Assembly: GCA_963277665.1 (NCBI GenBank)
Contig: OY728143.1
Span: 536,892,394-536,956,393, forward strand
Source: Viscum album
Lineage: Eukaryota > Streptophyta > Magnoliopsida > Santalales > Viscaceae
Direction: 5' to 3'
DNA length: 64,000 nucleotides
Part shown: positions 23,690 to 35,870 of the stretch, one piece after another
How positions within the stretch are numbered: the first letter of the stretch is position 1
Layout of the letters: each line of letters starts with the position of its first letter
Notes under the pieces: model-generated
Database searches by the model: none
The model's input: only the letters and a program-made list of their open reading frames with translations
Told to the model about the DNA's origin: nothing
Made by a program: the position numbers and the translations under genes

Positions 23690-24823
23690 TCCTAGATTCT
23701 TCTTCAGAATGGGCACTCGTATGTGGCTCTGCCCTAAGCTGTATTTACCAGGAAGATGATCCAACCCTTCCTCCTTTTCCACCAAACCTAGATCTCCCTA
23801 TCCTCGACATCTCTAACTAAACTAGAACTCCCCTAGAAGACACAGATCCTGCCCCACTCTGGAGTAGACGTGCCACCTTTCAAAAGCTCTCCACATGTCC
23901 CATATCTCCACACTGATAATAAGGATTTGAGGATATGTACATGAAGTTAGGATGTTCCATGGTCTCCCACACTGGTGTCACACAATGTACATCACATCAG
24001 AATCCCTATATGAGAACTATTTGGGTGGATGACCTGAACTACCACCTCCCTCCTTCCCCTTCTCATATTTTTTCCTTTTCTTCTCAGATATGCTACCTCT
24101 ACCCGTAGCATACACCACTCAAGAAAACCTACAGTTTCATTTCTGTTCAATCTCAAACATACAAGCATTATTGACCACCTCATCAAAAGTTCCCATCTTG
24201 AACAAGAAGTCCTGAGAGTAAATTTCTGGTCAAATCCATTTCTCAAACTTCCAATCTTTCATGGAATCATTAGAAATAATCTTTGGCATGTACCTATGAA
24301 GATCAACAAAATGGTTAGCATATTAATTCACTAACCAATATCCATGGGAAATAACCATGAAATCATAATATCTGGCATTGGTCCGGACCTTGGGGAAATA
24401 CTTCTCATTGAAGATGGACTTGAAATCCTTCCAGCTCATCTACTCATTCTTCCTATCATGAAGCACTGATTCCCACCATCTGTGACTGGGAACCTTTAAC
24501 TAAAATGAAGAAAATTTCACCCTGAGCTCTTCTAGTGTGACTAGGATCTAGAATAAATTCTCTACCTTCTCTATCCATTCCTTTGCCTCTTGAGGTTTGA
24601 AGCTACCTTAGAATTAAGGGGGTTTATTCTTTATGAACTCCTGAGAGTTTTCCTTCCAAGGACCAGAATCAAGTTCTGTTTCTAGAGTAGGATAAGGAGG
24701 CACTCCCTGCCCTAGATCTTTGATATCATGGAACACAACTTCTATTGGCCTCTCATAAAGTGGATAGGGGGAACTCTCTCCGACCTCTTCGCATGGGTTC
24801 CAAGGAGGTCTTTGGGGTGGCAT
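23690..24823 (-). pseudogene. E3 gag
   Basis: The start is the ATG at 24823 (minus), giving MPPQRPPWNPCEEVGE, a typical gag start. It lies about 340 bases after the primer-binding site. The frame open from 25066 to 24614 extends upstream only by chance. Further on, in mixed frames, EAKEWIEKVENLF, a ...HRWWES stretch, and SWKDFKSIFNEKYFPK mark the capsid region. A decayed zinc knuckle, YYQCGDMGHVESF, lies near 23885-23930 with its first and last Cys replaced. The 23992-24246 frame covers the stretch before it. Gag would form the particle; this copy cannot. Confidence 0.85.
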
Positions 24824-25163
24824 GTTGTAACAAAAAGAAAAAATTACAAAACAAAACATTATTACAACATTTATATAAAATATCAGCAAAAAAATAAAAA
24901 ATAAATAAATAAAACACATCAAAATAGTAAAATAATGATCTACATCACCCCCAACCAATGTCCTCATGCAGTCTGCAGCCCGCACGTCCCACCAGGAAGA
25001 TAAGTGAAATAAAAAATCCTGAAATCCCATAAAAACGTGAGGTCTATCCTGAGAGGTGATGGCCATTAACTCTACTCATGAATAGAACTATGAGCCCTAA
25101 CATTCAAATCCCCCATCTAACCAGACTCATCCGAAATTATAACAAAGAACTTAGAGATTAACC

Positions 25164-25177
25164 TCATTTGATACCAT
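25164..25177 (-). promoter_or_regulatory. E3 primer-binding site
   Basis: On the minus strand TGGTATCAAATGAG begins three to four bases after the GTGACA end of the 5' LTR. The first eight bases match the initiator-Met type site used by many plant Ty3/gypsy elements. Confidence 0.85.
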
Positions 25178-25179
25178 TT

Positions 25180-27214
25180 TGTCACGAACTAGATATGTTC
25201 ACCTTAAAAACTGGCACCTGACCCAGACCATGACAAGTATTGAAGGGAGTTCACTATCCTTATGGGCTGAATAATGTTCCCAATTGTCATGAATAATGGG
25301 TTGGGAATGATTTACCCAAGTCTAGAAGCATTAAATAGCAAAAATAATAAATAAACCGAATCTGAAAATTTATTCCAAACAATCCTTTAATAAAAATTAA
25401 GAACTGAAATACATGGTTTTAGAAAAATCCCAAGAGGTCAAAAACTAAAACATAGCAGCAACTAAAACTCTATAACCATGACATGGAAAGGGGCCATCAT
25501 TCTCAAGCCTTCTTCATAACACCGCACCAAGGATGGAAGCTAACAACCCGAACCACTGACTTCAAATACCTTTTTCTTACCTGTGTCAGACATAACCATG
25601 TCTACATACACCCAAAGGAGTAAGTATAGTGTTAGACTAAGCCCAATTGGAACCCACCGAAAATATTACTTGTGAAAAATAATATAACATAAAAATCACG
25701 CTTGTTTTTATAAACAACAAATGGTAGTAAAAATTTCTAAAGGGGCGAAACTTATAAATGAAATAGTTTTCAAGGGAAATATTTAAAAAACGAGCACTTT
25801 TAAATATAACATGCATCCTACTTAATTTTCTATCTGAAAAAACCACATTCCAATGGTAGGTACAAAATATTCAATGATCACTAGTCACAGGAACACCCCT
25901 AGACAGTATCTAGTTGTGGGCCCTAGGTATCTCGTATCTCGGTGTTAAAACAACCATATTCCGTAATATTCTCATGCATGATCCACTAGGATGGGAAACA
26001 GAAATGTCCTGTTGGTCCCAAAAATCATCACAGTTTACTTTGTGTTGTCTTCACCAAATTTCTAACTGAAACATGGATGATACCAGTCTGGATCACTAGC
26101 ATACTAGTCCTAGTCCACCCACCTAGATACTTGGGTTTCCCTCTTTGTTTCCAAATAAGTTGCACATGCTAAAAAATACCATTAACCAATAAAAATACCA
26201 GTTCTGGTCATACATACTCTATAGATTATCAACACATGTTTTTCACCCTTCGTGTAACTCTATAAGACATTTAAAACATTCCTAAAACAATTTCAAGAAG
26301 TTTAACAAAGATTTGCACATGAAATCTATTTAAAACCCCTCTTTTAAAGACTAATTCACACATATATTACCAAAAAACTGAATTGGATGACCAAAAAACA
26401 TTCAATAAAACAATTCCATGAAACATAAAACAACCCCAAATAATATAACAAGGAATATACATTAAAAACACTCATTTTTACAAAAAAAATCTACCTTAAA
26501 ATCTATTTCATAATCAATGCTACAAAAAATGGTTTTTCGCACCAATAATAATGGAATAAGAACATGATAAAAATTTTAATAAATCTAAGATAACTCATTA
26601 AATAATTCTTACACATGAAATCACGTACCATTTATGTCAAAAACCCCAAATCCTTGTGTGAAACTTCAACCAAACCACCACCGCACCACAAGGGTGTGAA
26701 AATGAACCTAAATAAAAATAATTGGGCCAATAAACCCAAAATCAAACCCTAGGTACGAATCCATTATTTCTGGAGAAGCAGAACATCAAGAAAAGGGGAA
26801 TAAACCATTTTGAGAAAGAGATAAACAAGTGAGGGTATCACATACTAAAAGTTCATTGGACTATTCCCCACCAAAACCCCTTCAAAGAAAGCTTCCAAAT
26901 GAGGTTGAGGGAGTTTAGAATCCACCATGGATGTAAGTCATGAAATTGGGTATAATTTGAAACATTAGGGTTTATCTAGGAAGACAAAAATTGGAAAAAG
27001 AAAACTTGTTTTTGATGACTTGGAGGCTGTGCAGGGTTTGGCTGCACGGTTTAGTAAATCATGCAGCCAAACTGTGCAACCTATTCTGGCCACCCAAAAC
27101 CCCTCCAATTTCTTAAAAATTCAAGGGGTCCTAGGGGAAACATAATGGGGGAATGCAAGTCAATGAATATAAGAGAATAAGACACCTTAAAATAAGGAAA
27201 TGGATATGAAAATT
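25180..27214 (-). repeat. E3 5' LTR
   Basis: Its low end is TGTCACGAACTAG, i.e. the LTR ends CTAGTTCGTGACA in element orientation, right next to the primer-binding site. The high end is set by loss of similarity to the 3' LTR after ATATGAAAATT. The LTR is 2035 bp, against 2046 bp for the other. No coding frame in it is meaningful. Confidence 0.88.
27040..27068. repeat. palindrome in E3 5' LTR
   Basis: GGCTGCA and TGCAGCC arms flank an inner TTTAGTAAA. This is the place that carries the 19-base perfect palindrome in the 3' LTR, so dyad symmetry is kept while many of the bases differ. Confidence 0.75.
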
Positions 27215-27654
27215 GTGGAACAGAGCCTCTTTACGAATCTGACTATCCTGGAGTATCTTGATTGGGAATGATGAAGAATCATGAATGGACTTGGAATAGA
27301 GGATCCATGTGTCACTGTGAATCCCATGATGGTATGAATCAATCCACACTAATTTCTCATATATTTCCCCACATAGGACCTACCAATATTCATTGAGGGG
27401 TGGATTTTTATTACTCTACATTTTTAATCTGGATGATGGATTGAAGATCATAGTGCCACTATTTATCTTATAGTAATAGGAATCATTCCACATGTATTTA
27501 TCAAAAGGAAAATACTCCATGGAGGTTTTAACCATACATAGTGTGTAATTAACCAAAGATTTAGCAATGGAAAATCCCTTCTTATAATTATGTCACATAA
27601 AATCACATTAGGAACACAATGACACGTCTTGCTTAAATGAACTATGAAATACTA
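27215..27654. other. spacer between E3 and E2
   Basis: About 440 bp with no gene or clear repeat. The short 27131-27349 reverse frame crosses the E3 end and has no homologue I can recognise. It may be host sequence, or part of the element that E3 interrupted. Confidence 0.5.
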
Positions 27655-30393
27655 TTTGGACATTATATCCTAGACTTTAAACATATTTTTTATACTTATT
27701 TATTTTGAATTTTAAAAATATGACATAAAAAGTTGCGAATAATAAGATATTTGGAGTTTGATAAGTCAAATGTAATTTTTGATGAATAGTATATACCCTT
27801 ATGAATAACAACGTTAAACTTATATATAATAATACAAATCTTATGAATATTAAGTCATACAAGTGAAGAGAAATCTTACCAATGATAGAATAAATAAAAT
27901 CTATCCATCTTATATGTGACAATATGATATAATTATATCATAATATAAGTAAATAAATATTTAAAAAATTTTAATTAAGTGATAGTATTTTTATAATTCA
28001 TAAATATTTTATGGTTAAATTAAAAGAAAATTTATTTTCATAATATGTATTCATAAATTTATATTTTTAAGTCTTATTGTTTTAAGATAATTTTATGATG
28101 CCTAAAGTAAATTTTCAATGTGATATAAAATCAATTATAATTTTAAAATTTGTATCTTCCAAATAAATTATGATTCTAATTAAAAATTAAATTAATCATA
28201 TTTAGAAAATTATTTTTATAAAATTGAACTCAATTTAAAATTATAAACATTGAAAAAAAATTACTGTTAATTTTATGGGATTTTTCTAAAATACTTGAAT
28301 TTTTTGTGAATAGTAAAATACGGTAATTTACGATAAATACTAAAAACCTGAATTTTTAAGTCATCATTGAGTCATGGGTGATGTAAGTGACCATTTTTTA
28401 TAACTTAAATGCACTAGTTACTCTATTTAGTTACAATAATAATCACTATTTCTTGTATGGAGAAGATAATAAACTAATGATTAAAATAACAAGAAAAAAA
28501 CTCTCTCCCCCTCTATAGATACCACCCCTCACAACCTCTTTTCATCACACCTCTCAAGCTTTTGGACATTAATATATTCTGCCAAATACTATTCCATAGT
28601 CCCTCTCCCATTTCTAGGATCACTTGGTCTCATCATAATTCTATGCCTAGGTTCCTTGAAGAGGATATTAAGTGGAGAATTCAAGAGGTAAATCCTCTAT
28701 ATTTTCTTTTAATTTCCTTTCTATTTAAATTTATTTTCTTATTATATCCTTAAATCCCTTCATACAAATGTAATGATAACTCCAACACCTTAAATATAAT
28801 ATAAATATATCATGTAATGGAAGACACAAAATTAAACACCTCCCTCTCCTTCTTTTATTTAAAAAATGAAATCATCTCTCATAAAATGCCAATTTACATA
28901 CATCATGGGCAAGGAACAATAATTTTATATAAATGAATTAATGGATGTCAATAAAAACATTAAATAGATGAAAACATATTTTAAATTTTATTTTTTTACC
29001 CATTTAAGTTTCTATAACTTAGTTATAAATAGTATACTAAATGATAAAACAAAACATGTTCGTTTTGATCAAAATTTGACAAAATTAACCTAAAACAATC
29101 ATCATTAATATTCTTATAATGAATCATACTCAGGGTATTTAAAAAAATACATCATTAGATTATCTAAAACTATATAATTTCATTATAAAATTTTAATAAT
29201 ATTTCTGTATGTTTATCCGCATCTTAGATGAACTTCCATTCTTGTATACAAGTGAACCGATCAGGAAAACTATGAAAACTGACACTCTCTAACAATGAAT
29301 TTGAAATCTAAAACTCATCCAAATGCCTATAAAAGAACATAAAAAACCATAATGAATAATTATCATGTATAAAAGTGTCTATAATTGTTAATTATTGAAT
29401 CTAATATGATTATATAGGATATTAATGTGAATGAAGCTTTCAGAGAAAAGGCAAGGGGATCTCTCAAACCAAACACTCTTTCTTTGGGGTTTCCCTATTT
29501 CAACTAATTTTCCATTTGATTATTCCTTAACAATAATTTATTCATAATTATCACATATTTTCATGGATAGAAATGTTTTTTACTGGAGTTTATGACAAAC
29601 ACAATGTTTTCCAAAAGAACTCTTCTTTCAAAAAACTCCATTTACTTCTAACTTAAGGTTAACGATTCCTATATCAAGTATGTTATTATTAATTTCATTT
29701 GGGCACCTAAAGTTTATGAATGTATTCTTATTAGATGAAACCCATTCCCTTCCATTGGTTATTTATGTTTATAATTGATATATTTTTTATGTGTCATCGA
29801 TGATAATGTAAATGTTATGATGTGATGGGTGCTCGCAAAATTATATAGTGTGATGTAAATGTTATGATGTGATGGGTGAATGAAAGATTATATAGCGCTC
29901 TAATAAATTGGGTAATTTAAAGAACATAATGAGTATAGTGAAATATTTTGGAACATGATTCTATATTTCCTAAAACATATGTGTGGAAGCTTACCACTAA
30001 GACATGATGTTTTTTATGCATTTTCTCATTCCAAGTATTTTCTTAATACTTACTCTCATGATTGTGATACTATGACTATGTTATGTTGATAATGATTAAT
30101 CCCACACCATTTTATATTGTTTAATGTACTTATATATTCTTTTAATGGGATTTTTGATCCCCCCATTTTGATTTATATCCTCAAGAGATTACATGTACTA
30201 CATAGAACACAAGGGATAATCAGAAGCGAGAGAAGACGAAATTAAATGATTGTTTATGTTTATTTTGTAAAAGTTATGTATGGTACAATATTTCCCAAGA
30301 CAATATAACTTTGTATAATCATTGTGTAATGTTTTTATGTTGTTTAACAGTAGAATGATGTAACATTAATGTAATAAAAACAAGGTCTCTATA
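27655..30393 (+). repeat. E2 left LTR
   Basis: Related to LTR A1 by its leader (TATAGATACC at 28514 followed by CACCCCTCACAACCTC and TCTCAAGCTTTTGG, compare A1 near 5137-5190), by a GTGAATAGTAAAA-type block in U3, and by a GAAACCCATTCCCTTCCATT unit near 29740. The end, CTCTATA at 30393, aligns with GTCGTTATA at the end of the right LTR and is followed by a primer-binding site. A 45-bp stretch near 29800-29870 (AATGTTATGATGTGATGGGT) is duplicated in tandem. The start is not clear. Confidence 0.78.
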
Positions 30394-30395
30394 GT

Positions 30396-30408
30396 CGGTA
30401 TTAGAGGA
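30396..30408 (+). promoter_or_regulatory. E2 primer-binding site
   Basis: CGGTATTAGAGGA starts two bases after the LTR end and matches TGGTATCAGAGC at nine or ten of twelve places. Its place between LTR and gag leader supports the call. Confidence 0.75.
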
Positions 30409-30613
30409 TAGTTTAGTTATGTTGGGAATTAGGATTAGAGAACTTTAGTGAAAACCTTTATAATGAGACTAAGTATATGAAAGAAAACAAGATTCAATTA
30501 TAAACATAAGGATCCTATATGATATGCCTTTATAAATAATTTCACAAAGTAATAAATTATAAATTCATGACTTGTGGACTTATGTTTTGTTAGAACCTTT
30601 TCTATTTTAGATA

Positions 30614-31740
30614 ATGGTGGGAACTAGGAGAAACTAGACCAAAAACCTATGTGATGGACAATGCAGTGATTGGCCAAATGACATCCCCAATAGTTAGGGA
30701 GGTGGAGTTAAAAATCATAGGATGATGATTAGTTAGCTATCTCAGGTTATGAATAATAACCCAAATAATGTGGAACATCCTCTTACACCAAAGAGGGATC
30801 CACTGGATATCGAGTGTTTTATGCAGCAACAACCAACAACATTTATTGCATCTTTTAATACATTAGTTTTAGAAAAGTGGGTGTAATTTATGTATATGAT
30901 CTTTATATGCTTCAATATTATGATATAGATAAGAATAATCTAACAATTTATCATCTAGATAGAGAGGCCGGTTAATGGTGAGATTTTATTAAGAGCACCA
31001 TGCGAAGGGATGAAATTGAAAAGATGTAGTTGGATAAATTGAAGATAATTTTGTTGAATAATTATTTACATAAAACAACTAAAATTAAGTTAGAGAGATA
31101 ATTCATAGAGTTGAATAAAAAGGAAGGAGAATCTTTCATGACCTATGACACAAATTTCAGAAGGATTTCGTGGCACAGTTTTGGTTTTTTTCTCAACAAT
31201 GGTAGAACAATTGTTAGATTATTTGGTGATTTTAAAACACACCGTCGAAAGTCTCTTGTAATATGAGACTTTGGGAGTTATGAAGAAGTTTTTCACTGTG
31301 ACCCCAATGTAGAGATGGGGTTTTTATAATGGTCCCTTGGTTATGGTGATAAAAATGAAAGATGAAGTTTCAAGAGAGTGGATCTAATGAAAATGGTGGA
31401 AAAAAACTCAACCACCCACACACCAAAAATGTGGGAAGAATAATCATGGGAACTACCTAAAAGGGGTGGGAAAATGATTAAATTGTTTGAGAGAAGGCCA
31501 CGAAGATCCTAAATATCAAAAATACATTAAAAGACTAGAAAATGTGGTGGAGTAATAGAGATAACCACCCATGGTCCAATGCTACAACTATAGGGAGAAA
31601 AGGTAATATGAAAACCAGTGCACTAAACCTCATGTTCTTGAAATTATTTAGCACACTAATCCACAAAATAAAAAGGATAATGGGAAGGATTATTCCATCA
31701 CTACTGTGGAAGTGGAATAGAAAAACAAAGCCATATAAGG
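30614..31740 (+). pseudogene. E2 gag
   Basis: The ATG at 30614 begins MVGTRRN, a gag-like basic start, about 205 bases after the primer-binding site. Later fragments in mixed frames include ECFMQQQPTTFIASF (about 30810-30860), a DKLKIILLNNYLHK stretch (about 31030-31080) equal to the capsid DFK..F...Y motif, and ELNKKEGESFMTYDTNFRRIS (about 31100-31160). Two damaged zinc knuckles follow: KCGKNNHGNY near 31427-31460 and CYNYREKR with a final Cys at about 31581-31622. Stops occur throughout. The overlapping frames on both strands at 31535-31763 are by-products of this region. Confidence 0.82.
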
Positions 31741-32330
31741 TACACTTTCTATTCACTCAATAATTGAAAAAGTCTTATTTTATTCTGGTTATAAGAATTC
31801 CTTTATATCCTACAATTTTTCTAAATCTATTGAATCAAATATTGAAACCTTGAAGTAAATATATATGTAAAAACACTTAGTGGAGCATTCATTGAAACTC
31901 AAGTGCTAGACTCTTCACCTATTGGCATATGCGGAAATATTCTTCCAAAAAATCTCATGATAATTCCCTTTGTGGTATTCAATGATATATTAATGATGTA
32001 TTTTGTCTTTTTATATAGAGAACATATAAACAGTAGGGAAAAGGAAATATCTTTTCATATTTAGAACCATCCTAGGAACCTCTATGAATGAAAGGATGTT
32101 CACGAATCTCCATTAAAATATCCTCCAACAGTGTGGGTGTTGATTCCCAATGAATCGGCATACCTCGCTCAAATTGGTGAGTCAAATGAAGTTATCCAAC
32201 TATGGGAAATTCCCCTCATAAGGGAATAAAATGTTGTATTTCTGAAGAGTTACTTGGAATACACCCAAACTGTGATTTAGTGTTACCAAGAGAACTCATT
32301 ACTGGATCTACTCCTATATAAAGGTGTCCC
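31741..32330 (+). pseudogene. E2 aspartic protease
   Basis: IEKVLFYSGYKNSFIS (about 31763-31810) is the protease active-site segment with Tyr in place of the catalytic Asp (codon 31781-31783). A possible ILPKNLMIIPFVVFND stretch (31939-31986) matches the region upstream of the usual MDWL motif, which is here destroyed. The domain cannot be active. Confidence 0.8.
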
Positions 32331-33580
32331 TATAGGATGGATCCTATCGAACTGAATCTGTTAAAGAAGTATCTGCAAGATAATTTGGATAAAGGGTTCA
32401 TATTCCCAAGTGCACCACCTTGTGGTGAGCCAAAGATCATTGTAGAAAATAATGATGGATCAACGCAATTTTGAATCAATTATCAAGAACTCAATATGAT
32501 CACCATAAAGAAAAATTATCCTCTTCTATGTATTGAAGGCATTTTTGATTAGTTGAGAAGATATTGGTAATTATCAAAGGTGGATCTCCAGTCTGGATAT
32601 CATCTACCAAAGGTGAAGAAGGTAGATATTCATAATACTGCCTTCCATATAAGGTATGGGAACTATGGTTTTTGGTGATTCTCTTTGGCCTTAATAATGT
32701 CCCTAAAATCTTCATGGATTTGACAAATAGAGTGTTTAAAAATTACTTCAACAAATTTGTGGTAGAGTTTATTAATAAAATTATTATCAATTATAAGAGA
32801 AACGAGGAACATAAAGAATATCTAAGACTTTTGTAGGAAATATTGATGAAGGATATGTTGTACCCCATGTTTAAAATGTGTGACTTTTGGATTCTACAAT
32901 TCATGTTCTTGGTACATGTGATCACAAGTTAGGGTAATTCTATAGACCCTTCCAAAACTAAGGCAATTAAGGAATGTCCCAAACCCTTTAGGGTCATAGA
33001 AATCTGTTGTTTTCCTAGAATAATAGGGTTCTATCAATGTTTTGTGAGATATTTCTCATTATTTTCAATTCCAATAAGTAAGTTAACAAGGAAATGGGAA
33101 AAATTATGTCTTGATGGAAGAATGTGAGGAAAGATTTAAGGAGAAAAATTGAAGGCAAATCACTACACCTATACTCACATTACCAAAAATTACAGAATGT
33201 TTTTTGATATAAAATGATGATTACAAGAAAGTATTTCGTTTTGTACACATAAAAAATGATAATTTGATAGACTATGACTAATGATAGTTGAAGATCCATG
33301 ATATGAACTACCCTAAAAATGATCTAGAGCTATGAGCTGTGATTGTTTCTTCCAAAATATGGTGTTATCACCTCTATGGTGAGAAGTGTGACATATATAC
33401 CAATCACAAGAGCCTAATGTATATATTTACACAATAGTATCTCTACATGTGTCAAAGGACACGGTTAGAGATAATTAAATACTATGATTTCTCTACTCAC
33501 TACCATCCCATCTTGGAAAACAAGGTAACTAATTCTCTATGTTGAAAATAACTCGCTACTCTATCCATATTGCAGATTGA
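32331..33580 (+). pseudogene. E2 reverse transcriptase and RNase H
   Basis: RT is easy to follow in one frame with stops: MDPIELNLLKKYLQDNLDKG, FIFPSAPPCGEPKIIVENND, INYQELNMITIKKNYPLLCI, LSKVDLQSGYHLPKVKKVDI and AFHIRYGNYGF. The catalytic box has become FINK at 32768-32779, so both aspartates are gone. The connection region DPSKTKAIKECPKPF (about 32945-32990) and a GLAGYYR-like GFYQCFVRYFS follow. The RNase H end contains YTNHKSLMYIF (about 33395-33430), with its Asp changed to Asn, and a YHPILENKVTNSL end. Confidence 0.88.
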
Positions 33581-34503
33581 GAAAGACTATATCCTATTAG
33601 ACATGAAAATTATGGATTTGGAAATCATTGCAACAAGAAATACATCCTAGCTTGACCAAATTATTTCCCAACCATCTATCTAAGAGAAGATTAATGCTTC
33701 CCAAAGGGATGATCCGAAGTTGCAAAAGATGGTCAATGTAGTAATGGAATAGAAGATACAATAGTTATATATAGATGAGGATTGAGTAATTTAGTTTGGA
33801 ACAAGGCTCTTTGTTCCTTCATCTCTTGGGATAAATAAGAAGCTATTGGGATATGCACATAGCTCAACTTTCTCTATGATTCATGATAGAACCAAGATGT
33901 ATTGTGATCTCTAAGAACATTTCTAGTGGGATAACATGAAGAATGATATTGCAGAATATATCTCAAGGTGGTTGATTTACCATCAAGTTAAAGTAGAGAA
34001 AAAAATTCCAAAGGTATGATGTAACCATTTCCTATACCCATATGGAAATGAGAGAATGTCATCATGAAATTTTTCATGGGTATCCTAAACACAACCAAAA
34101 GAAAAAATTCGACATGGGTTGTGGTGGACCGACTCACCTTGACTACTCAGTTTATCACAATTCCAGAAGATCTGTCACATCAAAAACATTCTAAGATATC
34201 TGTGAAGGAAGTAGTGATACTGCATAGGTTTCCTCACTAGATTGTCTTTAATCAATATCCCAGTTTCACATTTATATTCTAGAGGAGTCTTCAACAATCC
34301 TTAAGTACTGAATTTAATTTCATCATGGCCTATCACCCCCAAACTAATTTCGAATATGAAAGAACTATTTAGATGCTCAAATATATAATAAGATCCTTCT
34401 AATTATAATTAAAATATATGTGGGATCAAAATATCCCATTTGTTTAGTTCTTATACCACAATAGCTTCCCATCGATCATTCATATGGATCCATTGGATTA
34501 TGA
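33581..34503 (+). pseudogene. E2 integrase, truncated
   Basis: The zinc module is partly kept (YAHSSTFSMIHDRTKMYCDL) but its Cys residues read WLIYHQVK. In the core, the first Asp of the triad is Lys (MKFFMGILNTT, codon 34067-34069), VVVDRLTLTTQF follows, the second Asp is Asn (VFNQYPSFTF, codon 34250-34252), and Glu is kept in EYERTIQ. The reading runs to WDQNIPFV, a stop, FLYHNSFPSIIHMDPLDYE and ends at the deletion junction near 34503. The C-terminal GPY/F module and chromodomain are absent. Confidence 0.88.
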
Positions 34504-35138
34504 ATGTATGATTATGAGATGTAAACCATTCCTTTTCATGGGATATTTATGTTCATGATTTATATATGTTCTATGTGTAATGCATGATAATGTAAATTTA
34601 ATGATGTGAAGGGTGGGACTAGAATTATATCACGGTCCAACGAACTGATTAATGTGAAGAAACTGACGAGTAAAGTGAAATATATGCAAACATGATGCTA
34701 TATTTTCACACAACTATGTGTGTTAATAGACCATTAGGACATGATGATTCCTTTTTTATGAATTACTACATTCCAAGTCATTTCTTATTTCTTCCTCTCA
34801 TGATTATTATCCTTTGCCTATGTTATGCTGATAATGATTATTTCCACCACGTGTTGTATTATTTCATGTACTTATCTATCCTCTTACTAGGATTTTAATT
34901 GACCCCGTTTTGACGTATATCCTTAGGGGACATCATGTACTTAGGAGAACACAAGGGATAGTCCAAAGCTGGAGAAGAAGGAATTAAATAAATATTTATG
35001 TTTTATGTTGTAAAATTTTTGTGTTGTCTTAGTTTTACCCAGACACTAAACATTTGGATCCTCTGTGCATAATGTGTTTATGCTTTTTTATCATCAGAAT
35101 GATGTAATAGTAATGTAAGAAAAATCAGAGTCGTTATA
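34504..35138 (+). repeat. E2 right LTR, 3' remnant
   Basis: It matches about 29740-30393 of the left LTR with a constant offset near 4750 bp. Shared blocks include GATAATGTAAATTTAATGATGTGAAGGGTG (ATGTTATGATGTGATGGGTG on the left), CATTAGGACATGATGATTC (CACTAAGACATGATGTTTT), TATATCCTTAGGGGACATCATGTACT and GAACACAAGGGATAGTC. It ends GAGTCGTTATA at 35138. U3 and the first part of R/U5 are missing. The 34692-34898 frame is not a gene. Confidence 0.88.
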
Positions 35139-35139
35139 T

Positions 35140-35870
35140 AAATGGGGGGATTTGTTTCCATTTATATTACTATTAGAACCTAGATTTTCTGTGTCAGAAT
35201 CACTATGTAACCTTTGATAGCAATGCCAAAGACACACATATTTCTTAAATTGAAGAAAAAATACATGTTTATGAACCATTCGTAGAGTGTAGAATTTTCT
35301 CCATTGATATTTTAGTTGATCTTATGATTTAGGATATTTTCATCAATATGTATCCTATAATTGAAGTAATCAAGACACACATAGTTCTTGAATAGAAAAC
35401 TCTCCACATTGGTTTTACCCACACATAGAGGGGGTATATATTATATTGATATTGTGGATAAACACATGATTTTGGATCCATGAACTAATATTAATCTTAT
35501 GATGGAAGGAATCAAGCCGCATGCAGTTCTTGAATGTAAAACTATCTTTATAGGTCTAATCCTTATGTAGAGAATTTTTTTTCAATTTATATTGTTGTTC
35601 CAACTAGGATTTGTGATCTGGGTGTTACTATGTATCTTGTGATAGAAGGAGTCAATACACACATAGTTATTGAATTGAAAACTCTCCACACAGGTCTGAC
35701 CCATACATCGTGTGGGAAATTTACCCATTGATATTGTAGTTATACCCAAGAATTGGGTTCTGGGTGTCACTATATATCGTTTGATATAAATAATCAAGCT
35801 ATATATATTTCTTGAATGGGGATATTTCATATAAAGATATGACTCAAACATTGGGATTAGAACTCTTTAT
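35140..35870 (+). repeat. 142-bp tandem array, five units
   Basis: A GACACACATAGTTCTTGAAT-type core recurs at 35231, 35374, 35516, 35656 and 35798, i.e. spacing 143, 142, 140 and 142 bp. Each unit also contains a GTGTCACTATGTATCnTnTGAT-like part before the core and an AAAACTCTCCACA...GGTnTnACCCA part after it. It starts within a few bases of the end of the E2 right LTR. The short reverse frames at 35094-35279 and 35582-35851 are products of the repeat. Scattered, weaker units occur near 48990-49050 and 49840-49870. Confidence 0.88.

Larger units (their letters stand above)
18264..27214 (-). mobile_element. E3: Ty3/gypsy chromovirus, both LTRs present
   Basis: A minus-strand element with 5' LTR 25180-27214, primer-binding site, gag, pol and 3' LTR 18264-20309. 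The two LTRs align end to end but with frequent substitutions and small indels, so the insertion is old. Pol motifs run in the right order from protease to chromodomain but in shifting frames with many stops. The five bases flanking each end (ACTAT and GTGGA) do not match, so no target-site duplication is seen; the decayed right end may be misplaced by some bases. It interrupts the minisatellite-bearing sequence that ends at 18263. Confidence 0.92.
27655..35138 (+). mobile_element. E2: Ty3/gypsy chromovirus with 3' deletion
   Basis: A left LTR ending at 30393, primer-binding site, gag, protease, RT, RNase H and integrase are readable in order on the plus strand. The integrase core runs into its last conserved stretch (WDQNIPFV to MDPLDYE, about 34420-34500) and then jumps directly into sequence matching the last ~640 bp of the left LTR. 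The integrase C-terminus, chromodomain, purine tract and most of the right LTR are therefore gone. Catalytic residues in protease, RT and integrase are mutated. Its LTR start near 27655 is uncertain. Confidence 0.9.

Noticed and set aside
24824..25066. N-terminal extension of E3 gag with a hydrophobic segment
   Set aside because: The extra 81 codons precede a normal gag start (MPPQRPP...) and lie in the untranslated leader after the primer-binding site.
18259..27246. Target-site duplication of E3 (ACTAT at 18259 and again at 27242)
   Set aside because: The second ACTAT lies 27 bases beyond the LTR end as defined by the alignment, so the match is most likely chance.
31535..31763. Overlapping frames on both strands (73 codons each)
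   Set aside because: They lie over the decayed E2 gag zinc-knuckle region and are by-products of it.
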